A stretch of DNA of 59,331 nucleotides from Candidatus Roseilinea sp. NK_OTU-006. GTDB lineage: Bacteria; Chloroflexota; Anaerolineae; J036; Brachytrichaceae. Below the pieces are notes generated by a model that saw only the letters and a list, made by a program, of their open reading frames with translations, searched no databases and was not told the origin of the DNA. The stretch is from NCBI RefSeq assembly GCF_012931985.1, contig NZ_JAAFGM010000021.1, forward strand, positions 1-59,331, given 5' to 3'. This document shows, in pieces, positions 35,214-44,131 of this stretch. A program made the position numbers and the translations under genes. Position 1 is the first letter of the stretch; each line of letters opens with the position of its first letter.

Positions 35214-36647
35214 ATGGACTTCTCGTCCGCCGTCGCATACATCCACGGGTTAGATCGCGTGGGTACCCCGCAACACACGCACACCTACGCTTTCCAGCAT
35301 GGCATTGCCCGGGCGCGCCACTTGCTCGAACGGCTGGGGGGCGCCCCGACGGCGACCCGACGATGCGTCCTCATCGCCGGGTCGAAGGGCAAGGGCAGCA
35401 CCGCCATGATGCTCTCGGCGGCGCTGAGCGCCGCCGGCTACCGCGTCGGCGTCTTCACCGGCCCGCACCTGCTCTCGCCGCTGGAGCGCTTCATCGTCAG
35501 CCAACACGCACAGCCAACGCAGATGTCCGAAGCGCAGTTCGCCACATACGCCGCGCAGATCGCGCACATCGTCAACACCTGGGACCGCCCCGCACTGGGC
35601 TTGCCGACGCGCTTCGAAGCGTTCACCGCCATGGCCTATCACTGGTTCGAGGCGCAAGGGGTGGACATTGCAGTGATGGAAATCGGCATCGGCGGACGGC
35701 ACGACGCCGTCAACTTAGCCGAACCGATCATCTCGGTCATCACCAACATCAGCCTCGAGCATACGCAGATGCTGGGCCGCACGCTGGCGGAGATCGCGTA
35801 TGCCAAAGCCGGCGTCCTGCGCGCCGACAGCGCCGGGGTGATCGCGCCACAGGCGGAGGAGGTCACGCGCGTCCTCTGGGGTGAGGCGCGCCGGCTGGGC
35901 AGCCTCGAAAGGCTCTACTTCGCCGAGGCGTGCTGCTCGGTGACGTGCGCCGGCATCCACATCGGGGCGACTGCCAGTGAGAGCGGGCAGTGGTTGCGCG
36001 TCCAGATGCGGGACGCATGCGCCGACGCAACCTCCGCTGAGGCGGACGGCCACGCGCTGCTGTTCTGTCCATTGTTAGGCCGCTTCCAGCTCGAAAATGC
36101 GGCGACCGCGATCACCGCGCTGCGCGTGCTGCGCGCGCGGGACTATCGCATCAACAGCGCCGACCTCCGGCGGGGGTTCGCCGGCCTGCGTTGGCCAGGG
36201 CGGTTCCAAGTGCTGCACCGCGACCCGCTTATCATCGCCGACGGCGCGCACACGCCATACTCGATGAGCCAACTGTGCGCCTCGCTCCAGGAGTACTTCC
36301 CCGGCCGCCGCATCCACTTCATCATCGGCGCGCTGCGCGATAAGGACACGCGCGGCATCCTCCAGGAAGCCGCGCGCGTCGCCATCTCCCTGACGTTCAC
36401 CGACATGAATACGCACCGCGCCGTGTCGGCCGAGCAACTCCTCGCCACATGGCAAAGGCTCGATTCGTCTCATCCCCCAAGTGACGCGCAGCAGGGCCCA
36501 GCCGTTCCCCGCGCGTTTACTGCATCAGCGGTTGCATCAGCCGTTCGGCAAACGCTCGCGCGCGCGGCGCGCAACGATGTCATCTGCATCGCGGGGTCAT
36601 TACATCTCGCCGCCCTGGCCATCGAGAGCGCAAAAGATTTTGCGTAG
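35214..36647 (+). CDS. folC: Folylpolyglutamate/dihydrofolate synthase
   Basis: A 477-residue Mur-ligase-family enzyme. I-A-G-S-K-G-K-G-S-T-A is the P-loop, F-T-G-P-H-L-L-S-P-L-E-R the folate loop, and E-I-G-I-G-G-R-H-D-A-V-N and I-T-N-I-S-L-E-H are the metal and nucleotide motifs. C-terminal F-Q-V-L and D-G-A-H-T-P-Y-S follow. It adds glutamate to folates in the cytoplasm. An insertion around residues 225-280 (rich in A, C and D) is longer than usual. It is followed closely by an LCP gene. Confidence 0.92.
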   Translation: MDFSSAVAYIHGLDRVGTPQHTHTYAFQHGIARARHLLERLGGAPTATRRCVLIAGSKGKGSTAMMLSAALSAAGYRVGVFTGPHLLSPLERFIVSQHAQPTQMSEAQFATYAAQIAHIVNTWDRPALGLPTRFEAFTAMAYHWFEAQGVDIAVMEIGIGGRHDAVNLAEPIISVITNISLEHTQMLGRTLAEIAYAKAGVLRADSAGVIAPQAEEVTRVLWGEARRLGSLERLYFAEACCSVTCAGIHIGATASESGQWLRVQMRDACADATSAEADGHALLFCPLLGRFQLENAATAITALRVLRARDYRINSADLRRGFAGLRWPGRFQVLHRDPLIIADGAHTPYSMSQLCASLQEYFPGRRIHFIIGALRDKDTRGILQEAARVAISLTFTDMNTHRAVSAEQLLATWQRLDSSHPPSDAQQGPAVPRAFTASAVASAVRQTLARAARNDVICIAGSLHLAALAIESAKDFA

Positions 36648-36688
36648 AATGGCCCGCCGAACGGCGCATCATCCGCCCTGACCCGGCT

Positions 36689-37996
36689 ATGATCCCGAAC
36701 CCATCTTCTCCACGACGGCGCAGACGCTTAAATGGGATTGCCATCCTCATCGTCGCAGGGATCGCGTTGTTCGTGCTGCCGACGGTCGGCTGGCTGGCCT
36801 TGCGCGCGGCCAACGATTTGACGCAGCGCATGGAGCAAGTGGTCAACGGCGGCGCCGAATCGCCGCCCCTCGACCTGTCGGAGATTGGGGTATGGCAAGG
36901 CCAGGAGCGCATCACCGTGTTGCTGCTAGGCATAGACCAGCGGCCTGGCGAAGACCCCAATTCCGCCCGCGCCGACACACTCATCTTGCTGACGCTCGAT
37001 CCGCTCGAGCGCACGGCCGGCATCCTGAGCATCCCGCGAGACCTGTATGTGCCGTTGCCGGACCGCGGGCAAGATCGCATCAACACAGCGCACGTCTACG
37101 GCGGACCAGAGTATGCGATGCGCGCAGTGGAATACAACCTCGGCATCCCGATCCATCACTACGCGCGCGTGAACTTCACGGCGCTCATCGCGCTGGTTGA
37201 CCTCTTGGGCGGCGTCGAGATTTACAACGATCGCGACATCTACGATGCGACTTATCCCGACGACGCCTACGGCTACGCGCCATTCACCTTACCGGCCGGC
37301 TGGCATGTGCTGGACGGACGCACGGCTCTGAAGTACGCGCGCACGCGACATGGCGCGAGCGACTTCGACCGCATGCGCCGACAACAACAGATCGTGCTCG
37401 CCCTGCGCGAAAAGCTGCGCACAACCGACGTCGCCACAAAAGTGCTGCCACAGATTCCGCAAATCCTCCAGGCGCTCAGCAACGCCATCCAGACCGACCT
37501 GAACCCGGTCGAGATCGTCCAGCTCGCCCTGATGGCCAAGGACATCCCCGATGACCGCATCGCGCGCGTAGCCATTGACGAGACGGCGGCGCAGCCATGG
37601 ACAACGCCACAGGGCGGCAGCGTCCTCATCCCGATCCGCGAGCGGGTGCGCGAGCTGCGCGAACGGTTCTACCACCCGCTGGCCTCAGCGCAGACAGAGG
37701 CGCCGGCCTCGATCGGCCTCATGCGCGTCGCCATCCAGAACGGCACGCTGCGCGCAGGGCTGGCAGCCAGGACAAAGGCCTACCTCGAAAGTCGCGGGGT
37801 CATCGTTGCGAACATCGCCAATGCGCCTGTGCGTTACGCACGCACGGTCATCGTGGACTATCGGGGCAAGCCGGACATGGCGCAGCGACTGGCCACCGAG
37901 CTGGGATTGACGTTGACGAGCGTGGCCACCATCTCCGACCCCAACAGCCCGCTCGACGCGCTGGTCATCCTGGGAGACGATTTCCAACCGAGATAG
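36689..37996 (+). CDS. LytR-CpsA-Psr (LCP) family cell-wall ligase
   Basis: A 435-residue protein with one N-terminal membrane helix (~12-35). The LCP domain (~75-240) shows L-L-G-I-D-Q-R-P, R-A-D-T-L-I-L-L-T-L-D, S-I-P-R-D-L-Y-V, and Y-A-R-T-R-H-G-A-S-D-F-D-R-M-R-R-Q-Q-Q, the polyprenyl-phosphate and catalytic Arg motifs. A LytR_C domain (~340-430) follows. It transfers glycopolymers from a lipid carrier to the cell wall or to protein. The start lies 41 bp after folC. Confidence 0.92.
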   Translation: MIPNPSSPRRRRRLNGIAILIVAGIALFVLPTVGWLALRAANDLTQRMEQVVNGGAESPPLDLSEIGVWQGQERITVLLLGIDQRPGEDPNSARADTLILLTLDPLERTAGILSIPRDLYVPLPDRGQDRINTAHVYGGPEYAMRAVEYNLGIPIHHYARVNFTALIALVDLLGGVEIYNDRDIYDATYPDDAYGYAPFTLPAGWHVLDGRTALKYARTRHGASDFDRMRRQQQIVLALREKLRTTDVATKVLPQIPQILQALSNAIQTDLNPVEIVQLALMAKDIPDDRIARVAIDETAAQPWTTPQGGSVLIPIRERVRELRERFYHPLASAQTEAPASIGLMRVAIQNGTLRAGLAARTKAYLESRGVIVANIANAPVRYARTVIVDYRGKPDMAQRLATELGLTLTSVATISDPNSPLDALVILGDDFQPR

Positions 37997-38044
37997 CAGG
38001 CAAGCCGGCTTGTCTGCCCGAAGGGCTGCGCGACAATGCAGCGC

Positions 38045-39151
38045 ATGGATCGGTCGCTGCCGCATCGTCGTTACAACCCACTCACCGACGAGTGGATTCT
38101 GGTCTCGCCACAGCGCGCGACGCGCCCGTGGCTGGGCGCAGTGGAGAAAGGGACGCAGGCGCGTCGGCCCGAATACGATCCGGCGTGCTACCTGTGTCCG
38201 GGCAACACGCGCGCCAACGGCGCAATCAACCCGCCATACACCGGCGTCTATGTGTTCGACAACGACTTCCCCGCCCTCCTGGAGGCGCCGCGCGCAGCGC
38301 TCAGCGTCGAAGCGCCAGCCTCCCCGCCCTCCATCCTCCGTTCACAGTTGGAAACCGGCATCTGCCGCGTGATTTGCTTCTCCCCGCGCCACGACTTGAC
38401 GCTGGCCGAGCTGCCGGTTGCCCAGATCCGCGCTGTGGTGGATGCCTGGGTGACGCAGTGCGAGGAACTTGGCGCGCGCGACGACATCGCCTACATTCAG
38501 CTCTTCGAGAACAAGGGGGAAATCATGGGCGCGAGCAACCCACATCCGCACGGCCAACTGTGGGCCACGCGCCACATCCCCACCGAGATCGTGAAAGAGA
38601 CGCGCGGGCAGTTGCGCTATCTGACGGGCCGGCGCGGCCGCGATGGGGAGACGGCGGGGCAAGAGGATATGAAGCAACTGGGAGCTTCACCGTCCAGCCT
38701 GCCGCTCTTGCTCGATTACCTGGAGATCGAGCGACAGGCCGGCGAGCGCATTATCTTCGAGAACGCCCACTTCGTCTGCCTCGTCCCGTTCTGGGCGATT
38801 TGGCCGTTCGAGACAATGATCGTGCCAAAGCGACATACGCGCCGGATGGTCGAGCTGACCGAGCCGGAGCGCGACGCGTTGGCCGACGCGCTCAAGCGCA
38901 TGACTACGCGCTACGACAACCTATTCGAGGTCGCCTTCCCCTATACGATGGGGGTGCACCAAGCGCCCTACGACGGCGAGCCGCACGAGGAATGGCAGAT
39001 GCATCTGCACTTCTACCCGCCGCTGTTGCGCAGCGCCACGGTGCGCAAGTTCATGGTGGGCTACGAGATGCTGGCGCAGCCCCAGCGCGACATCACGCCG
39101 GAACAAGCTGCCGAACGCCTGCGCGGCTTGAGCGAGGCGCGGTTTGTGTAG
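38045..39151 (+). CDS. galT: Galactose-1-phosphate uridylyltransferase
   Basis: About 368 residues from ATG 38045; an upstream ATG at 38036 is in frame, but a -10-like GACAAT (38032-38037) overlaps it and lies 7 nt before 38045. [21 protein letters not shown] and the catalytic [10 protein letters not shown] are intact, with H-x-H-x-x-F-Y-P-P near the end. It swaps UMP between UDP-glucose and galactose-1-phosphate in the Leloir pathway. No galK or galE is in the window. Confidence 0.92.
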   Translation: MDRSLPHRRYNPLTDEWILVSPQRATRPWLGAVEKGTQARRPEYDPACYLCPGNTRANGAINPPYTGVYVFDNDFPALLEAPRAALSVEAPASPPSILRSQLETGICRVICFSPRHDLTLAELPVAQIRAVVDAWVTQCEELGARDDIAYIQLFENKGEIMGASNPHPHGQLWATRHIPTEIVKETRGQLRYLTGRRGRDGETAGQEDMKQLGASPSSLPLLLDYLEIERQAGERIIFENAHFVCLVPFWAIWPFETMIVPKRHTRRMVELTEPERDALADALKRMTTRYDNLFEVAFPYTMGVHQAPYDGEPHEEWQMHLHFYPPLLRSATVRKFMVGYEMLAQPQRDITPEQAAERLRGLSEARFV

Positions 39152-39234
39152 GGGACAGGGGGCAGGGGGCAGAGGTCAGAAGCCAGAAGTCAGAGGGCGG
39201 GAGTGGGGAGTCGGAAGTCGTCATCAATCATTGC
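39152..39234 (+). repeat. Degenerate G-rich and CAGAAG repeats
   Basis: After galT the DNA is a run of short direct units such as GGGGGCA and GTCAGAAG over about 60 bp. It is low-complexity DNA between galT and a convergent gene, probably formed by slippage. No terminator hairpin stands out. Confidence 0.7.
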
Positions 39235-40557
39235 TCAGTCCATCTCATTGCTGCTCACGTTGATATCCCGGCAGCCGATCAGCTTGATGCCGGCTTCGAG
39301 GTTGGCGCGGATCTCGTTGTCTTGGATCAGGCTATCGCGCACGCGCTCGAACTGCACGCCGACGCGGTTGTCGAGCAGCTTATTGCCATGGACGTTGAAG
39401 TGGTGGCAGCGCGGGCCGGCATAACGCGCGTCACGCTCGGTCCAGGCGCGGATGGCGAAGTCGTTGTGAACGAATGTGTTGCCGACGATGTGCGTCTCAT
39501 AGCTGTCGGCACACTCGGGGTAGAACTCGCGGAACAGTTCAGTTCGGCGCTGGGCGTCGGCGTTCACCCAGAGCTGCACACCTGCGCCGTTGCGCTCAAA
39601 GATATTGCCGGTGATGGTGTTGTGATGGCCATGCTCGATCGCCACGCCAGCGATGCGATTGCCCTTGATCGAATTCCCCTCGACGGTCGTCTCGCTCGAC
39701 CAGCCCAGCCAGAACCCATAGGCGCAGTTTTCGGCGCGGTTGTTGCGAAAGAGGTTGCGCTGCGAGAACGTCGCCTCGAAGGCGATGTTCGGGCTAAAGC
39801 TGCCGTCGTTGTTCTCGAAGAGGTTGTCGTTACAAGGCACTTTGACCTGGTCTTTGTGAAAGCCGCCGAGGAACACCCCGTCGCCGCTGCTGCGCAGCCG
39901 GTTATTGCGGATAATGTTCCTGGACGAGTTGCACATGATCACCAACGCGGCGGCGTCGGCACCGTTGTGGTAGCGTTCGCCGTCGGAGCCGGCGGTATAC
40001 ACCCGGCAGCAGAAATCGGCCGTGTTGTCCTCGATGAGGTTCTCGGACGACTCGAACAGCAAAATGCCGTAGCCGCTGTTGTGCGAAGCGTCGTTGTGGG
40101 CAACCTCAACGCGGTTGCACCCGTAGAGCAAGATGCCGTTTTGCTGGTGGCGCACGTCGTTGCCGACGACAAACGAGTCTATGACGCCAGAGAGAAAGAT
40201 GCCGCCGCCGTAGGCCTGCTCGCGCGGCAGCCACACGTCCAGAAAGGTGTCCGGCGAGGGCAACTCATGCGTGCGCGTCACGCAGTTGTTCAGGATATGC
40301 ACGCCGGCGCTGGCGTTCACCCAGATGCCGTGATAGAAGCGCTCGACGCGCAAGTTCTTGACCGTCACGCTGACGCGCTGATCCACCTGCACGCCGCGCC
40401 CCTTGAAGTCGTCGCCGATGATCAGCGCGCCGTTGCCGTCCAGCATCACGCCATCTTTGGCGATGCACAGCCCGTTTGGCAGGTAGTACACGCCCGGCCG
40501 CAGCACGGTGTCGCGGGTGAGGGTCATCCCATCTTCGGGGACGACGAGTTCGGCCAT
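39235..40557 (-). CDS. Right-handed parallel beta-helix protein (NosD/CASH-type)
   Basis: A 440-residue protein built of repeated turns such as I-E-D-N-T-A, I-R-N-N-R-L, G-N-S-I-K-G-N-R and I-T-G-N-I-F-E-R-N, typical of the parallel beta-helix fold of NosD-like and polysaccharide-acting proteins. The start ATG 40557 follows a TAAGAT box by 7 nt. No signal peptide is visible (M-A-E-L-V-V-P-E-D-G-M), so it is probably cytoplasmic or exported by another route. Ligand or substrate unknown. The frame is open 237 bp further upstream, but that part is antisense to the GDPD gene. Confidence 0.8.
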   Translation of the reverse strand: MAELVVPEDGMTLTRDTVLRPGVYYLPNGLCIAKDGVMLDGNGALIIGDDFKGRGVQVDQRVSVTVKNLRVERFYHGIWVNASAGVHILNNCVTRTHELPSPDTFLDVWLPREQAYGGGIFLSGVIDSFVVGNDVRHQQNGILLYGCNRVEVAHNDASHNSGYGILLFESSENLIEDNTADFCCRVYTAGSDGERYHNGADAAALVIMCNSSRNIIRNNRLRSSGDGVFLGGFHKDQVKVPCNDNLFENNDGSFSPNIAFEATFSQRNLFRNNRAENCAYGFWLGWSSETTVEGNSIKGNRIAGVAIEHGHHNTITGNIFERNGAGVQLWVNADAQRRTELFREFYPECADSYETHIVGNTFVHNDFAIRAWTERDARYAGPRCHHFNVHGNKLLDNRVGVQFERVRDSLIQDNEIRANLEAGIKLIGCRDINVSSNEMD

Positions 40558-40564
40558 CGCATCA

Positions 40565-40570
40565 ATCTTA
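40565..40570 (-). promoter_or_regulatory. TAAGAT -10 box before the beta-helix gene
   Basis: TAAGAT (minus strand) ends 7 nt before ATG 40557, the same leaderless spacing seen at other genes in the window. It faces the divergent TAGAAT box of the GDPD gene 38 bp away. Confidence 0.55.
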
Positions 40571-40607
40571 CCCGCGCGCTGTTGGGTGCGACCACGCGCC
40601 ACGAGCG

Positions 40608-40613
40608 TAGAAT
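40608..40613 (+). promoter_or_regulatory. TAGAAT -10 box before the GDPD gene
   Basis: TAGAAT ends 7 nt before ATG 40621. It overlaps an alternative ATG at 40612, which makes 40621 the likely leaderless start. Confidence 0.6.
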
Positions 40614-40620
40614 GCCGGCG

Positions 40621-41364
40621 ATGAACCATTGGCTGAATCCGATAGATCGTCCACTCATCATCGGCCACCGCGGCGCGAGCGCGCACGCGCCGGAGAACAC
40701 CCTGGCCGCGTTCGTGCTGGCCGTGGCACAGGGGGCGGATGGCATCGAGCTGGACGTGATGCGTTGCGCGACCGGCGAAGTGGTCGTCATCCATGACGAC
40801 ACGGTGAACCGCACGACGGACGGCGAGGGCCGGGTGCGCGCCCTATCGCTGGCCGCACTGCGCAGGCTGGACGCAGGCAACGGCGAGCGCATCCCGACGC
40901 TCGATGAAGTGATCATCGCCACTGCCGGCGCATCTCGCCCCTTCCTGCTGAACATCGAGGTCAAAAACGATGCCGCGCCGTTCGATGGGCTGGAGCGATT
41001 GGTGGTCGAGGTAGTCCGGCGACACGGCTGCGAAGATCGCGTGTTGTTCTCCTCGTTCAACCCGCTGGCGGTGCGCCGGCTGGCGCAATTGGCGCCCGAT
41101 ATCCCACGCGGCATCTTGTATCACCACGCCATGCCAGCCTACCTGCGCGAGGTGTGGCTGGCGCCGCTCGCGCCGCACGAGTTTCGCCACCCCGATATCG
41201 GCCTCATCACGCCGGAGTTCGTGGCGAGGTTGAAGGCGCAAGGCAAACGGGTGAACACGTGGACGGTCAACACGCGCGCCGACATCGTTCGCGCTGCTAC
41301 GAGCGGCGTGCACGGCATCATCGGCGATTCGCCGCTCGCGATACGCGATGCGCTGGGCATCTGA
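40621..41364 (+). CDS. Glycerophosphodiester phosphodiesterase
   Basis: A 247-residue (beta/alpha)8 enzyme: I-G-H-R-G-A-S-A-H-A-P-E-N-T holds the catalytic His and metal Glu, G-I-E-L-D-V-M the next metal ligands, V-V-I-H-D-D-T the second His. It ends N-T-W-T-V-N-T and G-I-I-G-D-S-P. It splits glycerophosphodiesters to glycerol-3-phosphate and an alcohol. There is no signal peptide, so it is cytoplasmic. Confidence 0.92.
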   Translation: MNHWLNPIDRPLIIGHRGASAHAPENTLAAFVLAVAQGADGIELDVMRCATGEVVVIHDDTVNRTTDGEGRVRALSLAALRRLDAGNGERIPTLDEVIIATAGASRPFLLNIEVKNDAAPFDGLERLVVEVVRRHGCEDRVLFSSFNPLAVRRLAQLAPDIPRGILYHHAMPAYLREVWLAPLAPHEFRHPDIGLITPEFVARLKAQGKRVNTWTVNTRADIVRAATSGVHGIIGDSPLAIRDALGI

Positions 41365-41392
41365 CGCGGCGCAACCATTCGGCCGCTCCCAC

Positions 41393-42343
41393 CTAGCCCG
41401 TATAGAGCACGGCGATCGCGGCCAATGCCCACAGCACAAACGTGACCTGCAATGGGCGATCTTTCAGCGCCAGTTCGTCGGGTGCGCCGCCTTCGCCTTT
41501 CGCGTGCACGAGATACAAGTAACGGAACAGGGCATACACCACGAAGGGTATGGTCAGCATCATGGTGTGGTTGGGCGGCAACTGTGGCGCAAAAAACGTA
41601 TAGAAGGTGTATGACACGATCAGCGCGCCGGTGACGATCGCGATAATCTGGTCGAGCAAAGGTAAGGAGTAATGATCGAGCGAAGCGCGCGTTGCGGAGC
41701 GCCCACCCAGCTCAACCAGCTCGGCGCGCCGCTTGCCGAAACCGATCAACAGCGCAAGCAGCGCCATGCAGGTATAGAGCCACGGCGAGAAACGCTCGGC
41801 ATCCACGAGGGGCGTGCCGGCCGCCACGCGTAAGACGAAGCCGGCGGCCAGGAAGATCACATCCAGGATCACGACATGCTTGATCCTGAATGTGTAGAGT
41901 GTGGACATCGCCAGATATGCCAGCGCGATGGCGCCGAACGCGAGATTCACGGCAAACGCGACGGCGAGTGATACAACGGTCAGCAGGGCTGCCCACGCAA
42001 CGGCGAACGGGATCGGCAAATCGCCGCGCGCGATGGGGCGATTGCGCTTGGTCGGATGGGCACGGTCCGCGTTCACGTCGGCGCAGTCGTTGATCAGATA
42101 CACCGCCGACGACAACAAACACAACACGGTGAAGCCGATGAGCGTGTTGATGAGTGGGCCAGGCTGGAAGAGCTTGCCGTCGAACACGAGCGCCGCGAAG
42201 ATGAAGATGTTCTTCGTCCACTGTTTGGGGCGCATGCTGCGCAACAGTCCTAGCGCAACACGGCCGACGTGCGGCAGCGCGGCAACCGCCTCGTTCGATT
42301 CCATGCGGGCAATGATATGCGATTGTGGCGGGTCGCCGGTCAT
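41393..42343 (-). CDS. UbiA-family prenyltransferase (decaprenyl-phosphate phosphoribosyltransferase-like)
   Basis: A 316-residue protein with about nine helices. L-R-S-M-R-P-K-Q-W-T-K-N-I, N-D-C-A-D-V-N-A-D-R-A-H-P-T-K-R-N-R-P-I-A-R and later G-K-R-R-A-E are the signature of the Rv3806c-type branch, which moves phosphoribose to a polyprenyl phosphate. The first Asp-rich motif is intact. In actinobacteria the product leads to arabinan; here the use is unknown, and no DprE1/DprE2 genes lie nearby. Confidence 0.85.
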   Translation of the reverse strand: MTGDPPQSHIIARMESNEAVAALPHVGRVALGLLRSMRPKQWTKNIFIFAALVFDGKLFQPGPLINTLIGFTVLCLLSSAVYLINDCADVNADRAHPTKRNRPIARGDLPIPFAVAWAALLTVVSLAVAFAVNLAFGAIALAYLAMSTLYTFRIKHVVILDVIFLAAGFVLRVAAGTPLVDAERFSPWLYTCMALLALLIGFGKRRAELVELGGRSATRASLDHYSLPLLDQIIAIVTGALIVSYTFYTFFAPQLPPNHTMMLTIPFVVYALFRYLYLVHAKGEGGAPDELALKDRPLQVTFVLWALAAIAVLYTG

Positions 42344-42450
42344 TGTGGTTGGTTTCTGATCGCCGATCGCCGGTAATTGGTAGCCGAGGCCGATTCAGTC
42401 AAGCTACAATCCCATTAATCGCCAAGCATCAATAATCATTCCTGCGACAC

Positions 42451-43185
42451 ATGCACCGCTTTGAAGACCTCGCCCAACAGTTGATCGAAGCGTCGCTGGC
42501 GCGTGCCCTTGGGGGCAAGCTGGAAGCGAGCGAAGTGCTGCGCGCCATCGTCCGCGCCATCGAGGATGCGCAGGCCGGTGCCGGCGCGCCAATCATCCCG
42601 AACCACTTCTGGGTGACGCTGAACGACGGCGACTTGCGCGCGCTCGAAGCCGCCCGGCCGCGCCTGGCCGACGAACTCTCCGAGCAGGCGCGACAGATCA
42701 TGCTGCAGATGGGGCTACGGCTGGACGCGCCGCCGCGCGTGCTATTGTGGGGCGCGCCGCACGTGGCGCCGCATCGCTTGCAGGTGAAGGCGCGCTGGAT
42801 TGCGCCTAATCTGATGCAGGCCGATACCTCGGCCACGCCAGCGCTGGCCGTGTCGCTGCCACGCCGTCCCTTTCTCATCGTAGACGGACAGCGGCAGATC
42901 AGCCTGACTTCCACGCTCGTGCGCATCGGTCGGGCGCACGACAACCACGTGATCGTGGACGACCGGCGCGTGTCGCGCCACCACCTCGAGCTGCGCTGGC
43001 AGAACGACTTGGCACGCTTCCTGGCCGTGGACTTGAACAGCAGCGGCGGCACACGCCTGAACGGCTATCCGATCCAACAGTGCACGCTCGAAGCCGGCGA
43101 CGTGCTCTCGCTAGGCGGCGTCGAGATCATCTACGGCGAGGAATTCACGCTGCAGTCCACCACAGCGCTGCCGCCTGCGCCGTGA
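42451..43185 (+). CDS. FhaA-like protein: DUF3662 plus FHA domain
   Basis: A 244-residue protein. Residues 1-~120 match DUF3662, the N-terminal domain of FhaA (F-E-D-L-A-Q-Q-L-I-E and P-N-H-F-W-V-T-L). Residues ~145-235 are an FHA domain: T-L-V-R-I-G-R-A-H-D-N-H-V-I-V-D-D, V-S-R-H-H-L-E-L, N-S-S-G-G-T-R-L-N-G. The phosphothreonine-binding R, S-R-H and N-G-T-type residues are present (here G-G-T). In actinobacteria FhaA acts with PknB-type kinases and cell-wall synthesis; no kinase is next to it here. Confidence 0.88.
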   Translation: MHRFEDLAQQLIEASLARALGGKLEASEVLRAIVRAIEDAQAGAGAPIIPNHFWVTLNDGDLRALEAARPRLADELSEQARQIMLQMGLRLDAPPRVLLWGAPHVAPHRLQVKARWIAPNLMQADTSATPALAVSLPRRPFLIVDGQRQISLTSTLVRIGRAHDNHVIVDDRRVSRHHLELRWQNDLARFLAVDLNSSGGTRLNGYPIQQCTLEAGDVLSLGGVEIIYGEEFTLQSTTALPPAP

Positions 43186-44052
43186 CTACAGCAGAATGCG
43201 CGAGAGATACTCCGGCAAGCCGCGCACGCCGGAGATGCGCAAGCGGAACAGCGCGCCGGCGCCCTGTCCCTCTTCTGCCTTGTTGTTCCCGCCCGCGGTG
43301 GTGACATACATGTCGCGATAATCATCGCCGCCGAAGATCACCGACGACACCTTCCTGGCCGGGAAGGGGATGCGCAGCGTCTCTTTACCGTTGCGGTCGT
43401 AGCGGATCAGACAACTACTGTCCCAGTGGGCCGACCACACGTTGCCCTGGGCATCTACCGTCATGCCGTCCGGCAGGCCATCTTCCGGCCCATGCTTGAC
43501 GAAGATGCGCTGGTTGCTCAACTGGCCTGTTGCTTCATCGTAGTCGAACAGATAGATCGCATACGCCTTACTATCAGTGTAGTACAAGCATTTGCGATCG
43601 AGCGTCAGCCCCATGCCGTTCGAGCAACTGATGCCGTCGAGCAGCTTGTGAATCGAGCCGTCGCGGTCGAGGCGATACAGCCGGCCTGGCCGGTCGCGGG
43701 TGGGCATCGTGCCGCAAAACACCCGGCCGCGCGAATCGGCGAACACGTCATTGAAGCGCGTCTCGCGTTCTTCCGGCAACTCCTCGATGATCGTGCGCAG
43801 CTTGCCGTTCTTCCACGTCGCGACCGAGCCGCGATCCATGAACAACAGCAGCGCCCCATCGGCCTGGATGGTGAAGCCACCGACCACGCGGCCGACATCG
43901 AACTGCGCATGCCGGCCGGTCGCCGGCTCATACCAGAACATGCGCGGGTTTTCGATGTCCAGCCAGTACACGCGTTTCTCCATCGGATGCCACAACGGCC
44001 CTTCGCCGCACTCGCAGGCATAATCGGCGATCAATTCGAGTTCGTATTCCAT
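43186..44052 (-). CDS. SMP-30/gluconolactonase (LRE) family protein
   Basis: A 288-residue six-bladed beta-propeller. A-C-E-C-G-E-G-P-L-W-H holds the first metal Glu, R-F-N-D-V-F-A-D-S-R-G-R the Asn ligand, C-S-N-G-M-G-L-T the second Asn, and P-D-G-M-T-V-D the Asp, so the metal site is complete. Members hydrolyse sugar lactones. The start ATG 44052 follows a TACCAT box by 7 nt on the minus strand. It converges with the FhaA-like gene, the two stops being adjacent. Confidence 0.9.
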   Translation of the reverse strand: MEYELELIADYACECGEGPLWHPMEKRVYWLDIENPRMFWYEPATGRHAQFDVGRVVGGFTIQADGALLLFMDRGSVATWKNGKLRTIIEELPEERETRFNDVFADSRGRVFCGTMPTRDRPGRLYRLDRDGSIHKLLDGISCSNGMGLTLDRKCLYYTDSKAYAIYLFDYDEATGQLSNQRIFVKHGPEDGLPDGMTVDAQGNVWSAHWDSSCLIRYDRNGKETLRIPFPARKVSSVIFGGDDYRDMYVTTAGGNNKAEEGQGAGALFRLRISGVRGLPEYLSRILL

Positions 44053-44059
44053 GCCGGAG

Positions 44060-44065
44060 ATGGTA
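44060..44065 (-). promoter_or_regulatory. TACCAT -10 box before the SMP-30 gene
   Basis: TACCAT on the minus strand ends 7 nt before ATG 44052, with no ribosome-binding site. It fits the leaderless pattern seen elsewhere in the window. Confidence 0.45.
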
Positions 44066-44096
44066 ATTCGTAATTTGTTATTGGCAATTCTTATGG

Positions 44097-44117
44097 GAGA
44101 TTGGAGATTGGAGATTA
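44097..44117 (+). repeat. Three tandem GGAGATT units
   Basis: A 7-bp unit GGAGATT is repeated three times before the glycosidase gene. It is a simple slippage repeat in the divergent promoter region. Confidence 0.75.
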
Positions 44118-44131
44118 GTTACCAACGCTCC

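Noticed and set aside
39152-39234. G-rich repeats after galT as a CRISPR-like or VNTR locus
   Set aside because: Units are short, degenerate and few; simple slippage explains them.
37597-41364. Continuous 1255-codon open frame on the plus strand
   Set aside because: It runs out of frame through the LCP and GalT genes and antisense to the beta-helix gene. Only its last 248 codons are real (GDPD). The openness is a product of GC-rich codon use.
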